The position numbers were made by a program, and so were the translations under genes. Shown piece by piece: positions 1 through 6,820 of a DNA stretch of 14,262 nucleotides (within the stretch, counting starts at the first letter, position 1; every line of letters starts with the position of its first letter). The DNA is from Chitinophagaceae bacterium. GTDB lineage: Bacteria; Bacteroidota; Bacteroidia; Chitinophagales; Chitinophagaceae. Location of the stretch: assembly GCA_014379785.1 (NCBI GenBank), contig JACMLD010000434.1, positions 1 to 14,262 on the forward strand. Direction: 5' to 3'. A model generated the notes under the pieces. That model did not search any database and was not told the DNA's origin. It worked only from the letters and a program-made list of their open reading frames with translations.

Positions 1-175
1 TACGACAAAGCATGTAAGATCGCTCAGCGAACTTTTCAACAGCAACGAAGGCCGGTTGAAATGGTTTGAGACCACCCTTTCCCATACATCTGACCCGGCT
101 TCCTTCTCCAGCCTGGAGTGGCTGCTGACAGACGAGCCTTCACGTGTTAGCTTTCGCAACCTGCTGCGCAAATAA
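1..175 (+). CDS. C-terminal fragment of an unrecognised protein (5' end outside window)
   Basis: An open frame runs from the window edge (codons starting at base 2) to a TAA at 173-175 and gives 57 residues ending in FRNLLRK. It is rich in Ser, Leu and Arg, with two tryptophans (LKWFETT and LEWLLTD), and has no motif I recognise. It lies 21 bp upstream of truA on the same strand, so the two may be co-transcribed. The open frame and plausible stop position support a real gene end, but the family cannot be named from this fragment. Confidence 0.6.
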   Translation, partial: TTKHVRSLSELFNSNEGRLKWFETTLSHTSDPASFSSLEWLLTDEPSRVSFRNLLRK

Positions 176-184
176 GCTTCTCTT

Positions 185-192
185 TATCTTAG
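185..192 (+). promoter_or_regulatory. possible -7 box just upstream of truA
   Basis: TATCTTAG matches the Bacteroidota -7 consensus TAnnTTTG except at one position. It ends only 4 bp before the truA ATG, so a transcript from here would be nearly leaderless. I see no TTG about 20 bp upstream, so this is a weak call; read-through from the upstream gene is the alternative. Confidence 0.25.
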
Positions 193-196
193 CATC

Positions 197-937
197 ATGC
201 CAATACAGCGATATTTTCTTGAACTGATGTATATGGGTACCGCATACAGCGGGTTCCAGGTGCAGGAAAATGCATCAACCGTCCAGGCAGAGGTTGAAAA
301 GGCATTCACGATTCTTCAGCGGGATAAAGTGGAAATGACGGGTTCTTCGCGTACAGACGCACACGTGCATGCGCTGCAGAATTATTTTCACTTCGACTAT
401 GACGGTGATGTTCACCCGCAGTTTGTCTATAAGATGAATGCCATTCTGCCCAAAGACATCGTTATAAAATCTCTGATGCCTGTTAATGCAGACGCGCACT
501 GTCGCTTTGATGTGAGCAGTCGTACCTATCACTATCATATCTACAGAAAAAAAAATCCATTCCTTTCAGACACGGCGCACTACTACCCTTTTAAGATGGA
601 TTTCGATGTATTGAAAAAGGTGGCTGAAATAATAAAAGAGTACGAAGATTTTACTTCATTCAGCAAGAGAAATACGCAGGTAAAAACTTTCAACTGCGAA
701 ATATTTTCTAGTGAATGGGCGGAAGAAGCCGAGCAGCTGATTTATAAGGTAAGGGCAAATCGTTTTCTTCGCGGAATGGTGCGTGGATTGACGGGAACCA
801 TGCTGCAGGCAGGTCGTGGCCGGATCAGCATAGATGATTTCAGGAAAATAATAGAATCGAAAGATTGCAGGAATGCGGACTTTGCGGTGCCCGGCAAAGG
901 ATTGTTTCTGGTCAATGTGGAACTCAGGCTTCCTTGA
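197..937 (+). CDS. truA: tRNA pseudouridine(38-40) synthase TruA
   Basis: TruA converts uridines 38-40 of the tRNA anticodon arm to pseudouridine in the cytoplasm. The 246-residue length is normal for the family. The N-terminal GTAYSGFQVQ (14-23) matches the family's GxxYxGFQxQ motif, and SSRTD at 50-54 carries the catalytic aspartate D54. The next residues read AHVHA, where most TruA proteins have AGVHA, so H56 replaces the usual glycine. Later blocks (FDVSSRTYHYHI, FLRGMVRGLTGTML) fit the family's C-terminal domain, including the RNA-binding FLRxMVR segment. The ATG at 197 gives the expected N-terminus directly before the first beta strand. The last 14 bases overlap the end of the convergent pgk gene. 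Identification is firm. Confidence 0.95.
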   Translation: MPIQRYFLELMYMGTAYSGFQVQENASTVQAEVEKAFTILQRDKVEMTGSSRTDAHVHALQNYFHFDYDGDVHPQFVYKMNAILPKDIVIKSLMPVNADAHCRFDVSSRTYHYHIYRKKNPFLSDTAHYYPFKMDFDVLKKVAEIIKEYEDFTSFSKRNTQVKTFNCEIFSSEWAEEAEQLIYKVRANRFLRGMVRGLTGTMLQAGRGRISIDDFRKIIESKDCRNADFAVPGKGLFLVNVELRLP

Positions 938-2123
938 TGGCTGCAATACCCGGAAGTTCCTTCCCTTCGAAATATTCAAGCAATGCCCCTCCTCCCGTAG
1001 ATATATAACTCACCTTGTCGGCAAATCCGAATTCGTTGACCGCAGCAACAGAATCACCACCACCTACCAACGAGAAAGCGCCAGCCTGGGTAGCTTCGGC
1101 AACTGCAACAGCAATTGCTTTTGTACCTGCCTGAAATTTCTCCATCTCAAAAACACCCATCGGGCCGTTCCACAAAATAGTTTTTGATTTTCTGATGACT
1201 TCGGAAAAGACGCCGGCAGCTTTCGGGCCAATGTCCAAACCCATCCAGCCATCGGGAATCGCATCGCTCTGAGCTTCTTTTGTATTTGCGCTGGCGTCAA
1301 ATTTGTCGGCAATAATCGAGTTTTCCGGCAGATGAATGCTGACACCTTTTTCTGTGGCCTTCTTTAAAAGATCCCTTGCTGTATCCAGACGGTCGTCCTC
1401 GCATAAAGAACTGCCGATTTTACCACCTCTTGCTTTCATGAAAGTGTACGCCATGCCGCCGCCTATTATAATATCGGTTGCTCTTTCAAGTAAGTTTTCA
1501 ATGATGAGAATTTTGTCTGAAACCTTTGCCCCGCCAATGATGGCGGTAAAAGGCTTTTCTGCCTTGTGCATGATTTTCTCAGCACTTTCCACCTCACCTT
1601 CCATGACGAGTCCGAACATTTTCTTCTCCGGTGCAAAAAATTTCGCAATGACCGCTGTTGAGGCATGTGCCCTGTGGGCGGTGCCAAACGCATCATTGAT
1701 ATAGATATCGCCGTGTTTGCTGAGTTTTTCGGCAAACGCCTCGTCGCCTTTTTCTTCTTCTTTGTAGAAACGAAGATTTTCGAGCAGAAGCACCTGCCCG
1801 GGCTGCAGGTCGCGCGATTGTTCGAAAGACTTTTCGCTGATGCAGTCATCAGCGAAAAGTACTTCACGATTAAGCAATCCGCTTATATGTTTCACAAGGT
1901 GTTTCAGCGATGATTTTTCTTCAGGACCTTCCTTGGGGCGACCTAGATGACTCATCAGCACAACCGAACCACCATCAATCAGAATTTTGTTGATCGTTGG
2001 GATCGCCGCGCGAATGCGGTTGTCATCGGTGATTTCCTGAGTTTTCTTATCGAGCGGCACGTTGAAATCGACCCGGATAAGTGCTTTCTCTCCTTTGAAG
2101 TTGTGTCCTGAAAATTTTGACAT
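924..2123 (-). CDS. pgk: phosphoglycerate kinase
   Basis: This cytoplasmic glycolytic enzyme transfers the acyl phosphate of 1,3-bisphosphoglycerate to ADP, giving ATP and 3-phosphoglycerate. At 399 residues it is full length. The substrate-binding RVDFNVP lies at 17-23 and SHLGRPK at 58-64; DAFGTAHRAHAST and GGAKVSDK follow in the N-terminal half and hinge. The nucleotide-binding C-terminal lobe has WNGPMGVFE, GGGDS at 354-358 and STGGGA at about 375-380. It is the second gene of a gap-pgk operon: the gap stop codon is 11 bp upstream, and a GGGAG Shine-Dalgarno overlaps that stop, which suggests coupled translation. Its 3' end runs into the 3' end of truA, leaving no room for a terminator before the truA coding region. 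Confidence 0.97.
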   Translation of the reverse strand: MSKFSGHNFKGEKALIRVDFNVPLDKKTQEITDDNRIRAAIPTINKILIDGGSVVLMSHLGRPKEGPEEKSSLKHLVKHISGLLNREVLFADDCISEKSFEQSRDLQPGQVLLLENLRFYKEEEKGDEAFAEKLSKHGDIYINDAFGTAHRAHASTAVIAKFFAPEKKMFGLVMEGEVESAEKIMHKAEKPFTAIIGGAKVSDKILIIENLLERATDIIIGGGMAYTFMKARGGKIGSSLCEDDRLDTARDLLKKATEKGVSIHLPENSIIADKFDASANTKEAQSDAIPDGWMGLDIGPKAAGVFSEVIRKSKTILWNGPMGVFEMEKFQAGTKAIAVAVAEATQAGAFSLVGGGDSVAAVNEFGFADKVSYISTGGGALLEYFEGKELPGIAAIKEA

Positions 2124-2129
2124 AGCTGG

Positions 2130-2135
2130 CTCCCT
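2130..2135 (-). promoter_or_regulatory. Shine-Dalgarno of pgk overlapping the gap stop codon
   Basis: On the minus strand AGGGAG lies 6 bp before the pgk ATG, and its first A is the last base of the gap TAA. Strong SD sequences are rare in this window, so this one supports the chosen pgk start and suggests translational coupling of the two glycolytic genes. Confidence 0.6.
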
Positions 2136-3148
2136 TATTTTTTTATCATCTTGGCGAAATAGTTCACGGTACGAACGAGCTGGCTTACATAGCTCATTTC
2201 GTTGTCATACCAGCTTACTGTGCGAACAATCTGGGTATCTCCAACGGTCTGTACTTTGGTCTGTGTGCCGTCAAACAGTGAACCGAATTTGATACCAACG
2301 ATATCGCTGCTTACAATTTCGTCTTCAGTATAACCGAAGCTTTCGTTGGCAGCGGCTTTCATCGCTCCGTTTACTTCTTCGAGTGTTGTCTTCTTGCCGA
2401 GGATAACAGTCAGTTCGGTGAGTGAACCGGTGAGTGTTGGTACACGCTGTGCGGAACCATCGAGCTTGCCTTTCAGTCCGGGTAATACCAGGCCAATTGC
2501 TTTTGCTGCACCCGTGCTGTTCGGCACAATGTTCTGCGCTGCAGCTCTTGCACGGCGAAGGTCACCTTTTGGATGGGGTGCATCCTGTGTATTCTGATCG
2601 TTCGTGTATGCATGCACGGTAGTCATCAAACCGTTCACGATGCCAAATTTGTCATCGAGTACTTTTGCCATGGGTGCAAGGCAGTTTGTTGTACATGAAG
2701 CACAGCTGATGATGGTTTCTGTTCCGTCGAGGATATCGTGGTTCACATTGAAAACGATTGTCTTCAAATCACCGGTTGCCGGTGCAGAGATGACCACTCT
2801 TTTCGCGCCCGCAGTAAGATGTGCTGCTGCTTTGTCTTTATCAGTAAAAAATCCTGTACACTCCAGAACAACATCCACATCGTGAGATTTCCACGCAATC
2901 TCTGCAGGATTTTTCTGGGCGTAGATTTTTACCTCCTCGCCATTCACAACGATTGCATTTTCTGTTGCAGACACTTCTGCATCGAATCTGCCGTGAGCGC
3001 TGTCGTATTTCAACAGGTGAGCAAGCACTTTTGGGGTAGTGAGGTCGTTTATTGCTACCACTTCTATTCCTTCCATTTTATATATCTGTCTGTAGACCAG
3101 GCGGCCGATACGTCCGAAACCATTAATGGCAACTTTAACTGTGCTCAT
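2135..3148 (-). CDS. gap: type I glyceraldehyde-3-phosphate dehydrogenase
   Basis: GAPDH oxidises and phosphorylates glyceraldehyde 3-phosphate to 1,3-bisphosphoglycerate, the substrate of the next gene (pgk). The 337-residue protein opens with the Rossmann motif INGFGRIGR (8-16). D35, at the end of the second strand, is the residue that normally favours NAD over NADP. The active-site block ASCTTNC places the catalytic cysteine at C152, and the partner histidine is H179 in TTVHAYT. SWYDNEMSY near the C-terminus is also a family signature. The ATG at 3148 follows a short leader behind a clear TAACTTTG promoter box. All key residues are present, so this is a standard glycolytic enzyme. Confidence 0.97.
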   Translation of the reverse strand: MSTVKVAINGFGRIGRLVYRQIYKMEGIEVVAINDLTTPKVLAHLLKYDSAHGRFDAEVSATENAIVVNGEEVKIYAQKNPAEIAWKSHDVDVVLECTGFFTDKDKAAAHLTAGAKRVVISAPATGDLKTIVFNVNHDILDGTETIISCASCTTNCLAPMAKVLDDKFGIVNGLMTTVHAYTNDQNTQDAPHPKGDLRRARAAAQNIVPNSTGAAKAIGLVLPGLKGKLDGSAQRVPTLTGSLTELTVILGKKTTLEEVNGAMKAAANESFGYTEDEIVSSDIVGIKFGSLFDGTQTKVQTVGDTQIVRTVSWYDNEMSYVSQLVRTVNYFAKMIKK

Positions 3149-3183
3149 GATGAACTTATTTTAAAATTTGTATAATGAGGCTG

Positions 3184-3191
3184 CAAAGTTA
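3184..3191 (-). promoter_or_regulatory. -7 promoter box of the gap-pgk operon
   Basis: The minus strand reads TAACTTTG, an exact match to the Bacteroidota -7 element TAnnTTTG. It lies 35 bp before the gap start codon, implying a leader of about 25-30 nt. No clear TTG is seen at the expected -33 position. Confidence 0.6.
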
Positions 3192-3248
3192 GTTGATTAC
3201 TTGAATAGTTGCTTGTGTGAGACAACCTCTGATATCCCATAAAAACTT

Positions 3249-3279
3249 TTGGCCATATTTCTCCCGCCTATTATCTTTG
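3249..3279 (+). promoter_or_regulatory. promoter of tRNA-Glu
   Basis: TTG at 3249-3251 (within TTTTG) and TATCTTTG at 3272-3279 are separated by 20 bp. This fits the sigma-ABfr consensus of Bacteroidota (TTG, 19-21 bp, TAnnTTTG). The mature tRNA begins 17 bp after the -7 box. This is the best promoter match in the window. Confidence 0.75.
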
Positions 3280-3295
3280 CACTCCCTCAAAAGAC

Positions 3296-3367
3296 GGCCC
3301 GTTCGTCTAAGGGTTAGGACACCACCCTTTCACGGTGGTGATACGAGTTCGAATCTCGTACGGGCTA
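3296..3367 (+). tRNA. tRNA-Glu (anticodon TTC)
   Basis: The 72-base gene folds as a cloverleaf. The acceptor stem is GGCCCGT with ACGGGCT, with a G-U pair at 1-72 and discriminator A at 3367. The D-arm is GTC/GAC. The anticodon stem is CCACC/GGTGG around the loop CTTTCAC, with anticodon TTC at 3329-3331, reading GAA/GAG. The T-arm is ACGAG/CTCGT with loop TTCGAAT. The 3' CCA is not encoded (CAA follows), so it must be added after transcription. The gene has its own promoter upstream and a hairpin terminator directly downstream, so it is a single-gene unit. Confidence 0.97.
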
Positions 3368-3368
3368 C

Positions 3369-3403
3369 AAACCGGAAAAGCAGACCTGCTTTCCGGTTTT
3401 TTT
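3369..3403 (+). terminator. rho-independent terminator of tRNA-Glu
   Basis: The arms AAACCGGAAA...GCAG and CTGC...TTTCCGGTTT pair with a single bulged A and a very short loop, and the 3' arm runs into seven T residues on the plus strand. It starts 2 bp after the tRNA. On the other strand the hairpin is followed only by TTTG, so it may weakly stop the convergent serine hydrolase transcript too. Confidence 0.85.
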
Positions 3404-3415
3404 GCTTTAATGCGG

Positions 3416-4600
3416 TTATTTGGCATTGTAAGGCACATAATTTTCCCATTGCCATGGGGTGAAAACATCTCCTATTGTTATTTCCAGCAGTTCCTTGAAT
3501 ATGCTCTCGGCATTGTCGCTGTTGCTCATGATGACGATACCGATTTTTTTATCAGGGAAAAGAATTGAATAATGTTGAAATCCGTCGCCATGTCCTTCTT
3601 TGAAAGCACCGGTTCCGTAAGGCGATTGCAACAACACCCATCCCAGTCCATATGCAAGTTGTATTTTATCGTTAAAGGTGGAGTCGCGATGCCTCATGGG
3701 ACCAAATTGTGCAATGGATCGTATGCGAATCTGAGGTTTGAACATCTCAGTCCGGCTCTTTTGGCTAATGATGGTATTATTGAGAACGGCTTTTGTAAAT
3801 AAGCTGTAGTCATCGATGGTTGTCTCGAGCGTGCTGGCAGATCTTGCCTCGTTGTCCTTGTCTTTTTCATAAGGCGCTCCTTTTTCATTGTGACCCAGCG
3901 CATAGTCTGCTTCGAATCGTGCAAGAAAATTGTAGGAAGAATTGTGCATTCCTGCGGGTATGAAAACTTTCTCTTTCATCAGTTCCTCCAGTGTTTTGCC
4001 AAGCATGTATTCGAGGTGAACCTGCAAAAAGACAAGTCCTTCACCTGAATATCCGTATCGTATACCAGGGGCTCTTGTTACCTGAAGCTTTTCACCCGGC
4101 AAATCCCATCGCCAGTTTGGAAAACCGGTGGTGTGTGCCAGGCACATGCGCGCTGTAATGCGCTGATGCAATGTATCGGTCCGCAGGTCTTCGTAGTTGT
4201 CGTGCCATTTCTTTGTTCCCTTGTACTCGTATATGGGCTTTGGCAAGAAATCCTTGAGCGGCTTGTCGAGGTCGAGTATTTTTTCTTCCACCAGTTTCAT
4301 CACCAATACTGCAAAAACTGCTTTGCTCAACGAGGCGCCATAAATATTGGTGGAGCCGGCGATGGGTAGCTTGCGTGGGACATCCTTGTACCCAAAGGTT
4401 TTTTTATACACCGGCTTATTGTCATTAAAAATGGAGATGGCCAGACCGTGTACGCTGGCTGCTTTTATCAGGTTGTTGATTTTCTGATCGAGATCTTTTT
4501 CTGTGATTTTTGAATTGTCGAGTCTGACGATGGTGTTTTTTTGTGCAGAAATAAATAAAGGGGAAACACAGAGTAAAAGGAGAAAAAGGTTTCTGGTCAT
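3416..4600 (-). CDS. exported serine hydrolase, beta-lactamase/penicillin-binding-protein fold (class C-like)
   Basis: This 394-residue protein belongs to the beta-lactamase-related serine hydrolases (PF00144-type), which include class C beta-lactamases, D-aminopeptidases and esterases. Residues 1-19 (MTRNLFLLLLCVSPLFISA) form a signal peptide with a likely cut before Q20, placing it in the periplasm or outside. The nucleophile motif SxxK is S90-L-S-K93. The tyrosine motif is Y184-S-G in YGYSGEG, matching the family's YSN/YSG form. The third motif is H337-G-D-G in EGHGDGFQHY, replacing KTG as in esterase-like members. The actual substrate cannot be told from sequence, so calling it a beta-lactamase would overstate the evidence. 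It starts 7 bp after the macro-domain gene and is probably the last gene of that operon. Confidence 0.85.
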   Translation of the reverse strand: MTRNLFLLLLCVSPLFISAQKNTIVRLDNSKITEKDLDQKINNLIKAASVHGLAISIFNDNKPVYKKTFGYKDVPRKLPIAGSTNIYGASLSKAVFAVLVMKLVEEKILDLDKPLKDFLPKPIYEYKGTKKWHDNYEDLRTDTLHQRITARMCLAHTTGFPNWRWDLPGEKLQVTRAPGIRYGYSGEGLVFLQVHLEYMLGKTLEELMKEKVFIPAGMHNSSYNFLARFEADYALGHNEKGAPYEKDKDNEARSASTLETTIDDYSLFTKAVLNNTIISQKSRTEMFKPQIRIRSIAQFGPMRHRDSTFNDKIQLAYGLGWVLLQSPYGTGAFKEGHGDGFQHYSILFPDKKIGIVIMSNSDNAESIFKELLEITIGDVFTPWQWENYVPYNAK

Positions 4601-4607
4601 AGCAGGT

Positions 4608-5123
4608 TTATAGATTTTCTAATTCAGATTTTATGAGTTGCAGGTTTTCTTCGTCGAAACAGACAAAGATAATTTCTGTGATCCCGGTGTGTGAGGAAAT
4701 TTCTTCGCTGACAGTTGTAACAGCAATACGGGCTGCTGCGTCCCGGGGATAGCCATAGATACCTGTACTGATATTGGGGAATGCGATTGTTTTGCAACCA
4801 TTTTCGACAGCGAGGCGGAGCGCGTTTCTGTAGCATTGTGCCAGCTTCATTGCCTCGTCTTTCTTGCCGCCGTTCCATACCGGGCCAACTGTATGAACCA
4901 CAAACTTCGCAGGGAGGTCACCGGCTGTGGTTATAACTGCGTCTCCGGTTTTACAGCCGCCCTGTCTGGCCACAATCTCCCGGCATTCTGCCAGTATGGA
5001 GGGACCGCCTGCTCTGTGAATGGCCCCGTCTACACCGCCGCCTCCCATGAGCGATGAGTTAGCAGCATTTACAATGGCGTCTGCTTTGATTTTTGTGATA
5101 TCGGCTTTTATTGCTGTCAGCAT
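4608..5123 (-). CDS. macro domain protein, ADP-ribose / O-acetyl-ADP-ribose hydrolase (MacroD/YmdB-like)
   Basis: This single-domain, 171-residue cytoplasmic protein matches macro domains that remove ADP-ribose from proteins or deacetylate O-acetyl-ADP-ribose. The first ligand loop reads DAIVNAANSSLMGGGGVDGAIHR: N19 and N22, the glycine run 27-30, then V31 and D32, the positions used for catalysis in MacroD-type enzymes. The phosphate-binding loop is ISTGIYGYP (118-126), and VHTVGPVW (76-83) is also typical. Nothing essential is missing. It lies between a repeat lipoprotein (34-bp gap) and a secreted serine hydrolase (7-bp gap), all on the same strand, although its own product has no export signal. 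The cluster gives no obvious ADP-ribosylating partner, so its cellular target is unknown. Confidence 0.92.
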   Translation of the reverse strand: MLTAIKADITKIKADAIVNAANSSLMGGGGVDGAIHRAGGPSILAECREIVARQGGCKTGDAVITTAGDLPAKFVVHTVGPVWNGGKKDEAMKLAQCYRNALRLAVENGCKTIAFPNISTGIYGYPRDAAARIAVTTVSEEISSHTGITEIIFVCFDEENLQLIKSELENL

Positions 5124-5157
5124 TGTGCGACATTCTTAAACCTAAAAGTAGCGAATT

Positions 5158-6075
5158 CTACTCACGAATTTTTTTGCCTGCTGAGAACCGGCCCGATGCA
5201 TCTCTGGCATCTGTGCTGTCGTCGGTCAAGGGCTCGACAACTGAAAAAGTGGCGGCGTCTGCATTTTTCACAGCTATGCCGTCATACAAAATGGCATTTC
5301 CCGATCGGGCGTAGCCCCTTGTAAGGAGTTCGAATCCATCTGCGTTGATTGACAGTTGATTTTTATTAAAAAAAACATGTTGATCGTCTTTTGCATAGCC
5401 GCCTTCCAACACCTGAAAGGAATCGGGTCTGGCGCCGGGTATTACACTGCAGGATATTTTTGATACAGCATCGGGATTATTAAAATCGAGGAAGCAGTAA
5501 TATACATTTTTCACATCCTTCGCATAGTGAGATGCCACAGAAGTAAAAGTTTTTCCATCACTGCCAGATACTGGTTTTTCATTATAATATCCCTGCACTT
5601 TATCTCGTGTGAATCCGTTTTCCAGGACTTCAAAACTGGCGATGTCTGCCACCGGGAACGGTACACCACCGCAAAAGACGAGATTTTTGTCTTTCGCATA
5701 ACTGCCATCGAGCAAAACAAAGCTGGCTGCATCTGCTTCCCGGATCGTATTTATCCTGTTGTGTTTATAAAAGAAGTATTCCTGTCCATCGCGGTAGGTA
5801 TCGCAGTAGAAAACACGCCGCGCGTCTTTTGCATAATGTATATCCAACGCCGCGAAACTGCGGCCATCGCTTTCGAATCCCGTCGACCCCCGGTAAAATC
5901 CGGTCGAGTCATCCTTTGCACACCGATTGTTGAGCGGCTGAAACTTTCCTTTTACATCCGGAATTTCATAATCGTCATAAAACCATTTGCCATTTTTCTT
6001 TTTGTACGGATTTCCGATACTGCATCCGCTTAAAAAAGAAAAAAATCCCGCCAGCATCAAAACAGCTCTGAACAT
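5158..6075 (-). CDS. DKNYY-repeat lipoprotein
   Basis: This 305-residue protein begins with a lipoprotein signal peptide: a hydrophobic stretch at 4-16 and the lipobox LSGC with C18 as the lipidated cysteine. The rest is about seven tandem repeats of 27-45 residues built on the pattern sF-x-x-L-x-x-x-YAKD-x-x-x-VFY, for example at ALDIHYAKDARRVFY, LLDGSYAKDKNLVF, SVASHYAKDVKNVYY and LEGGYAKDDQHVFF. This is the DKNYY family seen mainly in Bacteroidota and Fusobacteria envelope proteins; its function is not established. Repeats one, four and seven are degenerate (NRCAKD, NGFTRD, RGYARS). The start codon lies just 17 bp from the 18-bp palindrome in the divergent promoter region, so this operon may respond to the adjacent TetR regulator. 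Confidence 0.85.
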   Translation of the reverse strand: MFRAVLMLAGFFSFLSGCSIGNPYKKKNGKWFYDDYEIPDVKGKFQPLNNRCAKDDSTGFYRGSTGFESDGRSFAALDIHYAKDARRVFYCDTYRDGQEYFFYKHNRINTIREADAASFVLLDGSYAKDKNLVFCGGVPFPVADIASFEVLENGFTRDKVQGYYNEKPVSGSDGKTFTSVASHYAKDVKNVYYCFLDFNNPDAVSKISCSVIPGARPDSFQVLEGGYAKDDQHVFFNKNQLSINADGFELLTRGYARSGNAILYDGIAVKNADAATFSVVEPLTDDSTDARDASGRFSAGKKIRE

Positions 6076-6092
6076 AAATTTTTATTTATAAC

Positions 6093-6110
6093 TAAGCGAA
6101 TATTCACTTA
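6093..6110. promoter_or_regulatory. 18-bp palindromic operator candidate for the TetR regulator
   Basis: TAAGCGAATATTCACTTA is an inverted repeat in which eight of nine base pairs are complementary; only the C/A pair at positions 5 and 14 breaks it. It lies between divergent genes, 17 bp from the lipoprotein ATG and 110 bp from the tetR ATG. Length and symmetry fit a TetR-dimer site. The link to this TetR is inferred from position. Confidence 0.6.
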
Positions 6111-6114
6111 TTTT

Positions 6115-6124
6115 TGAATATTCA
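6115..6124. promoter_or_regulatory. second TetR operator candidate (10-bp palindrome)
   Basis: TGAATATTCA is a perfect palindrome with the same GAATATTC core as the 18-bp site, offset by 18 bp. A further half-site, TGAATC at 6135-6140, follows 20 bp later. Together they look like an array spaced by close to two helical turns. Confidence 0.5.
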
Positions 6125-6220
6125 TCCATTTCAGTGAATCTAAACCTGCTCATCGTAGCAATTCCTTTTCGATAAGCAACCGGTGACTATCATTCAGCAG
6201 ACGGCCGTGAATAACTAAAC

Positions 6221-6817
6221 ATGCGAACGAGAAACACAGATAAGGAAAAAATTGTCAGGGAGAAAGCAGTGGAGTTGCTTTTAAAAGAAGGATTTGAAGG
6301 ATTCAGTGTCAACAAGCTCGCAAAGCTGTGCGCTATATCAGTCGCCACCCTTTACATATATTATAAGGACAAGGATGATCTGATACTGAAAGTTGCCATT
6401 GGTGAACTGCAGAAGATGAATGACATGATGCTGACTGATTTTGACCCTGAACTGCCATTTGAAGAAGGTCTTCGCATACAATGGAAAAACAGGGCAAGAT
6501 ACTTGCAGGACAATCCGACGTCCATGCTTTTTATGGAAAAACTCAGAAACTCAACCTACCAGGAAAAAGTTTTTGAAAATACCATGACAGGATTCAAGAC
6601 CGCAATGAGCAGATTCATGCAGAATGCCGTTAAGCGCGGAGAGATAAACCCCATGCCTGTAGAAGTTTTCTGGGCGATTGCTTACGGCCCGCTTTATACG
6701 CTCGCTAGATTTGACAATGAAAACAAAAGCCTGATGGGCAAACCCTTTACCCTTTCGAATAAAATTCTCTGGCAAACCTTTGATTTCGTAATCAAAGCAC
6801 TGAAAAATAAAACCTAG
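6221..6817 (+). CDS. TetR/AcrR family transcriptional regulator
   Basis: This 198-residue protein is a typical one-component repressor. The N-terminal DNA-binding domain spans about residues 8-55: a first helix (KIVREKAVELLLKEG), then the helix-turn-helix at about 29-48 (SVNKLAKLCAISVATLYIYY), then KDKDDLI, a standard TetR_N ending. The C-terminal ligand-binding and dimerisation domain (about 60-198) does not reveal its ligand. It is the first gene of a tight cluster with an HMA-like protein (3-bp gap) and an MFS exporter, the classic layout in which TetR represses its own efflux genes until the pump's substrate binds. Palindromes in the upstream gap are probable binding sites. Confidence 0.92.
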   Translation: MRTRNTDKEKIVREKAVELLLKEGFEGFSVNKLAKLCAISVATLYIYYKDKDDLILKVAIGELQKMNDMMLTDFDPELPFEEGLRIQWKNRARYLQDNPTSMLFMEKLRNSTYQEKVFENTMTGFKTAMSRFMQNAVKRGEINPMPVEVFWAIAYGPLYTLARFDNENKSLMGKPFTLSNKILWQTFDFVIKALKNKT

Positions 6818-6820
6818 GCA

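Noticed and set aside
1336..1704. 122-residue plus-strand open frame inside pgk
   Set aside because: It is fully covered by conserved pgk sequence on the other strand and has no motif or start signal.
3296..3403. tRNA-Glu as an integration site for a mobile element
   Set aside because: No integrase, no repeated copy of the tRNA 3' end and no atypical gene block are visible within the window.
3217..3462. 81-residue open frame spanning the tRNA-Glu
   Set aside because: It runs through the tRNA and its terminator, so it cannot be a real coding gene.
3416..4600. Calling the serine hydrolase an antibiotic-resistance beta-lactamase
   Set aside because: The SxxK and tyrosine motifs are present, but the third motif is HGDG rather than KTG, which is widespread in esterases and peptidases of this fold; substrate cannot be assigned.
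5527..6033. 168-residue open frame on the plus strand, antisense to the DKNYY lipoprotein
   Set aside because: The minus strand encodes a signal peptide, lipobox and seven family repeats; the plus frame has no recognisable motif and arises from the repetitive codon pattern.
6201..6208. 8-bp palindrome ACGGCCGT just upstream of tetR
   Set aside because: Symmetry does not extend beyond 8 bp and the sequence is unrelated to the other palindromes in the gap.
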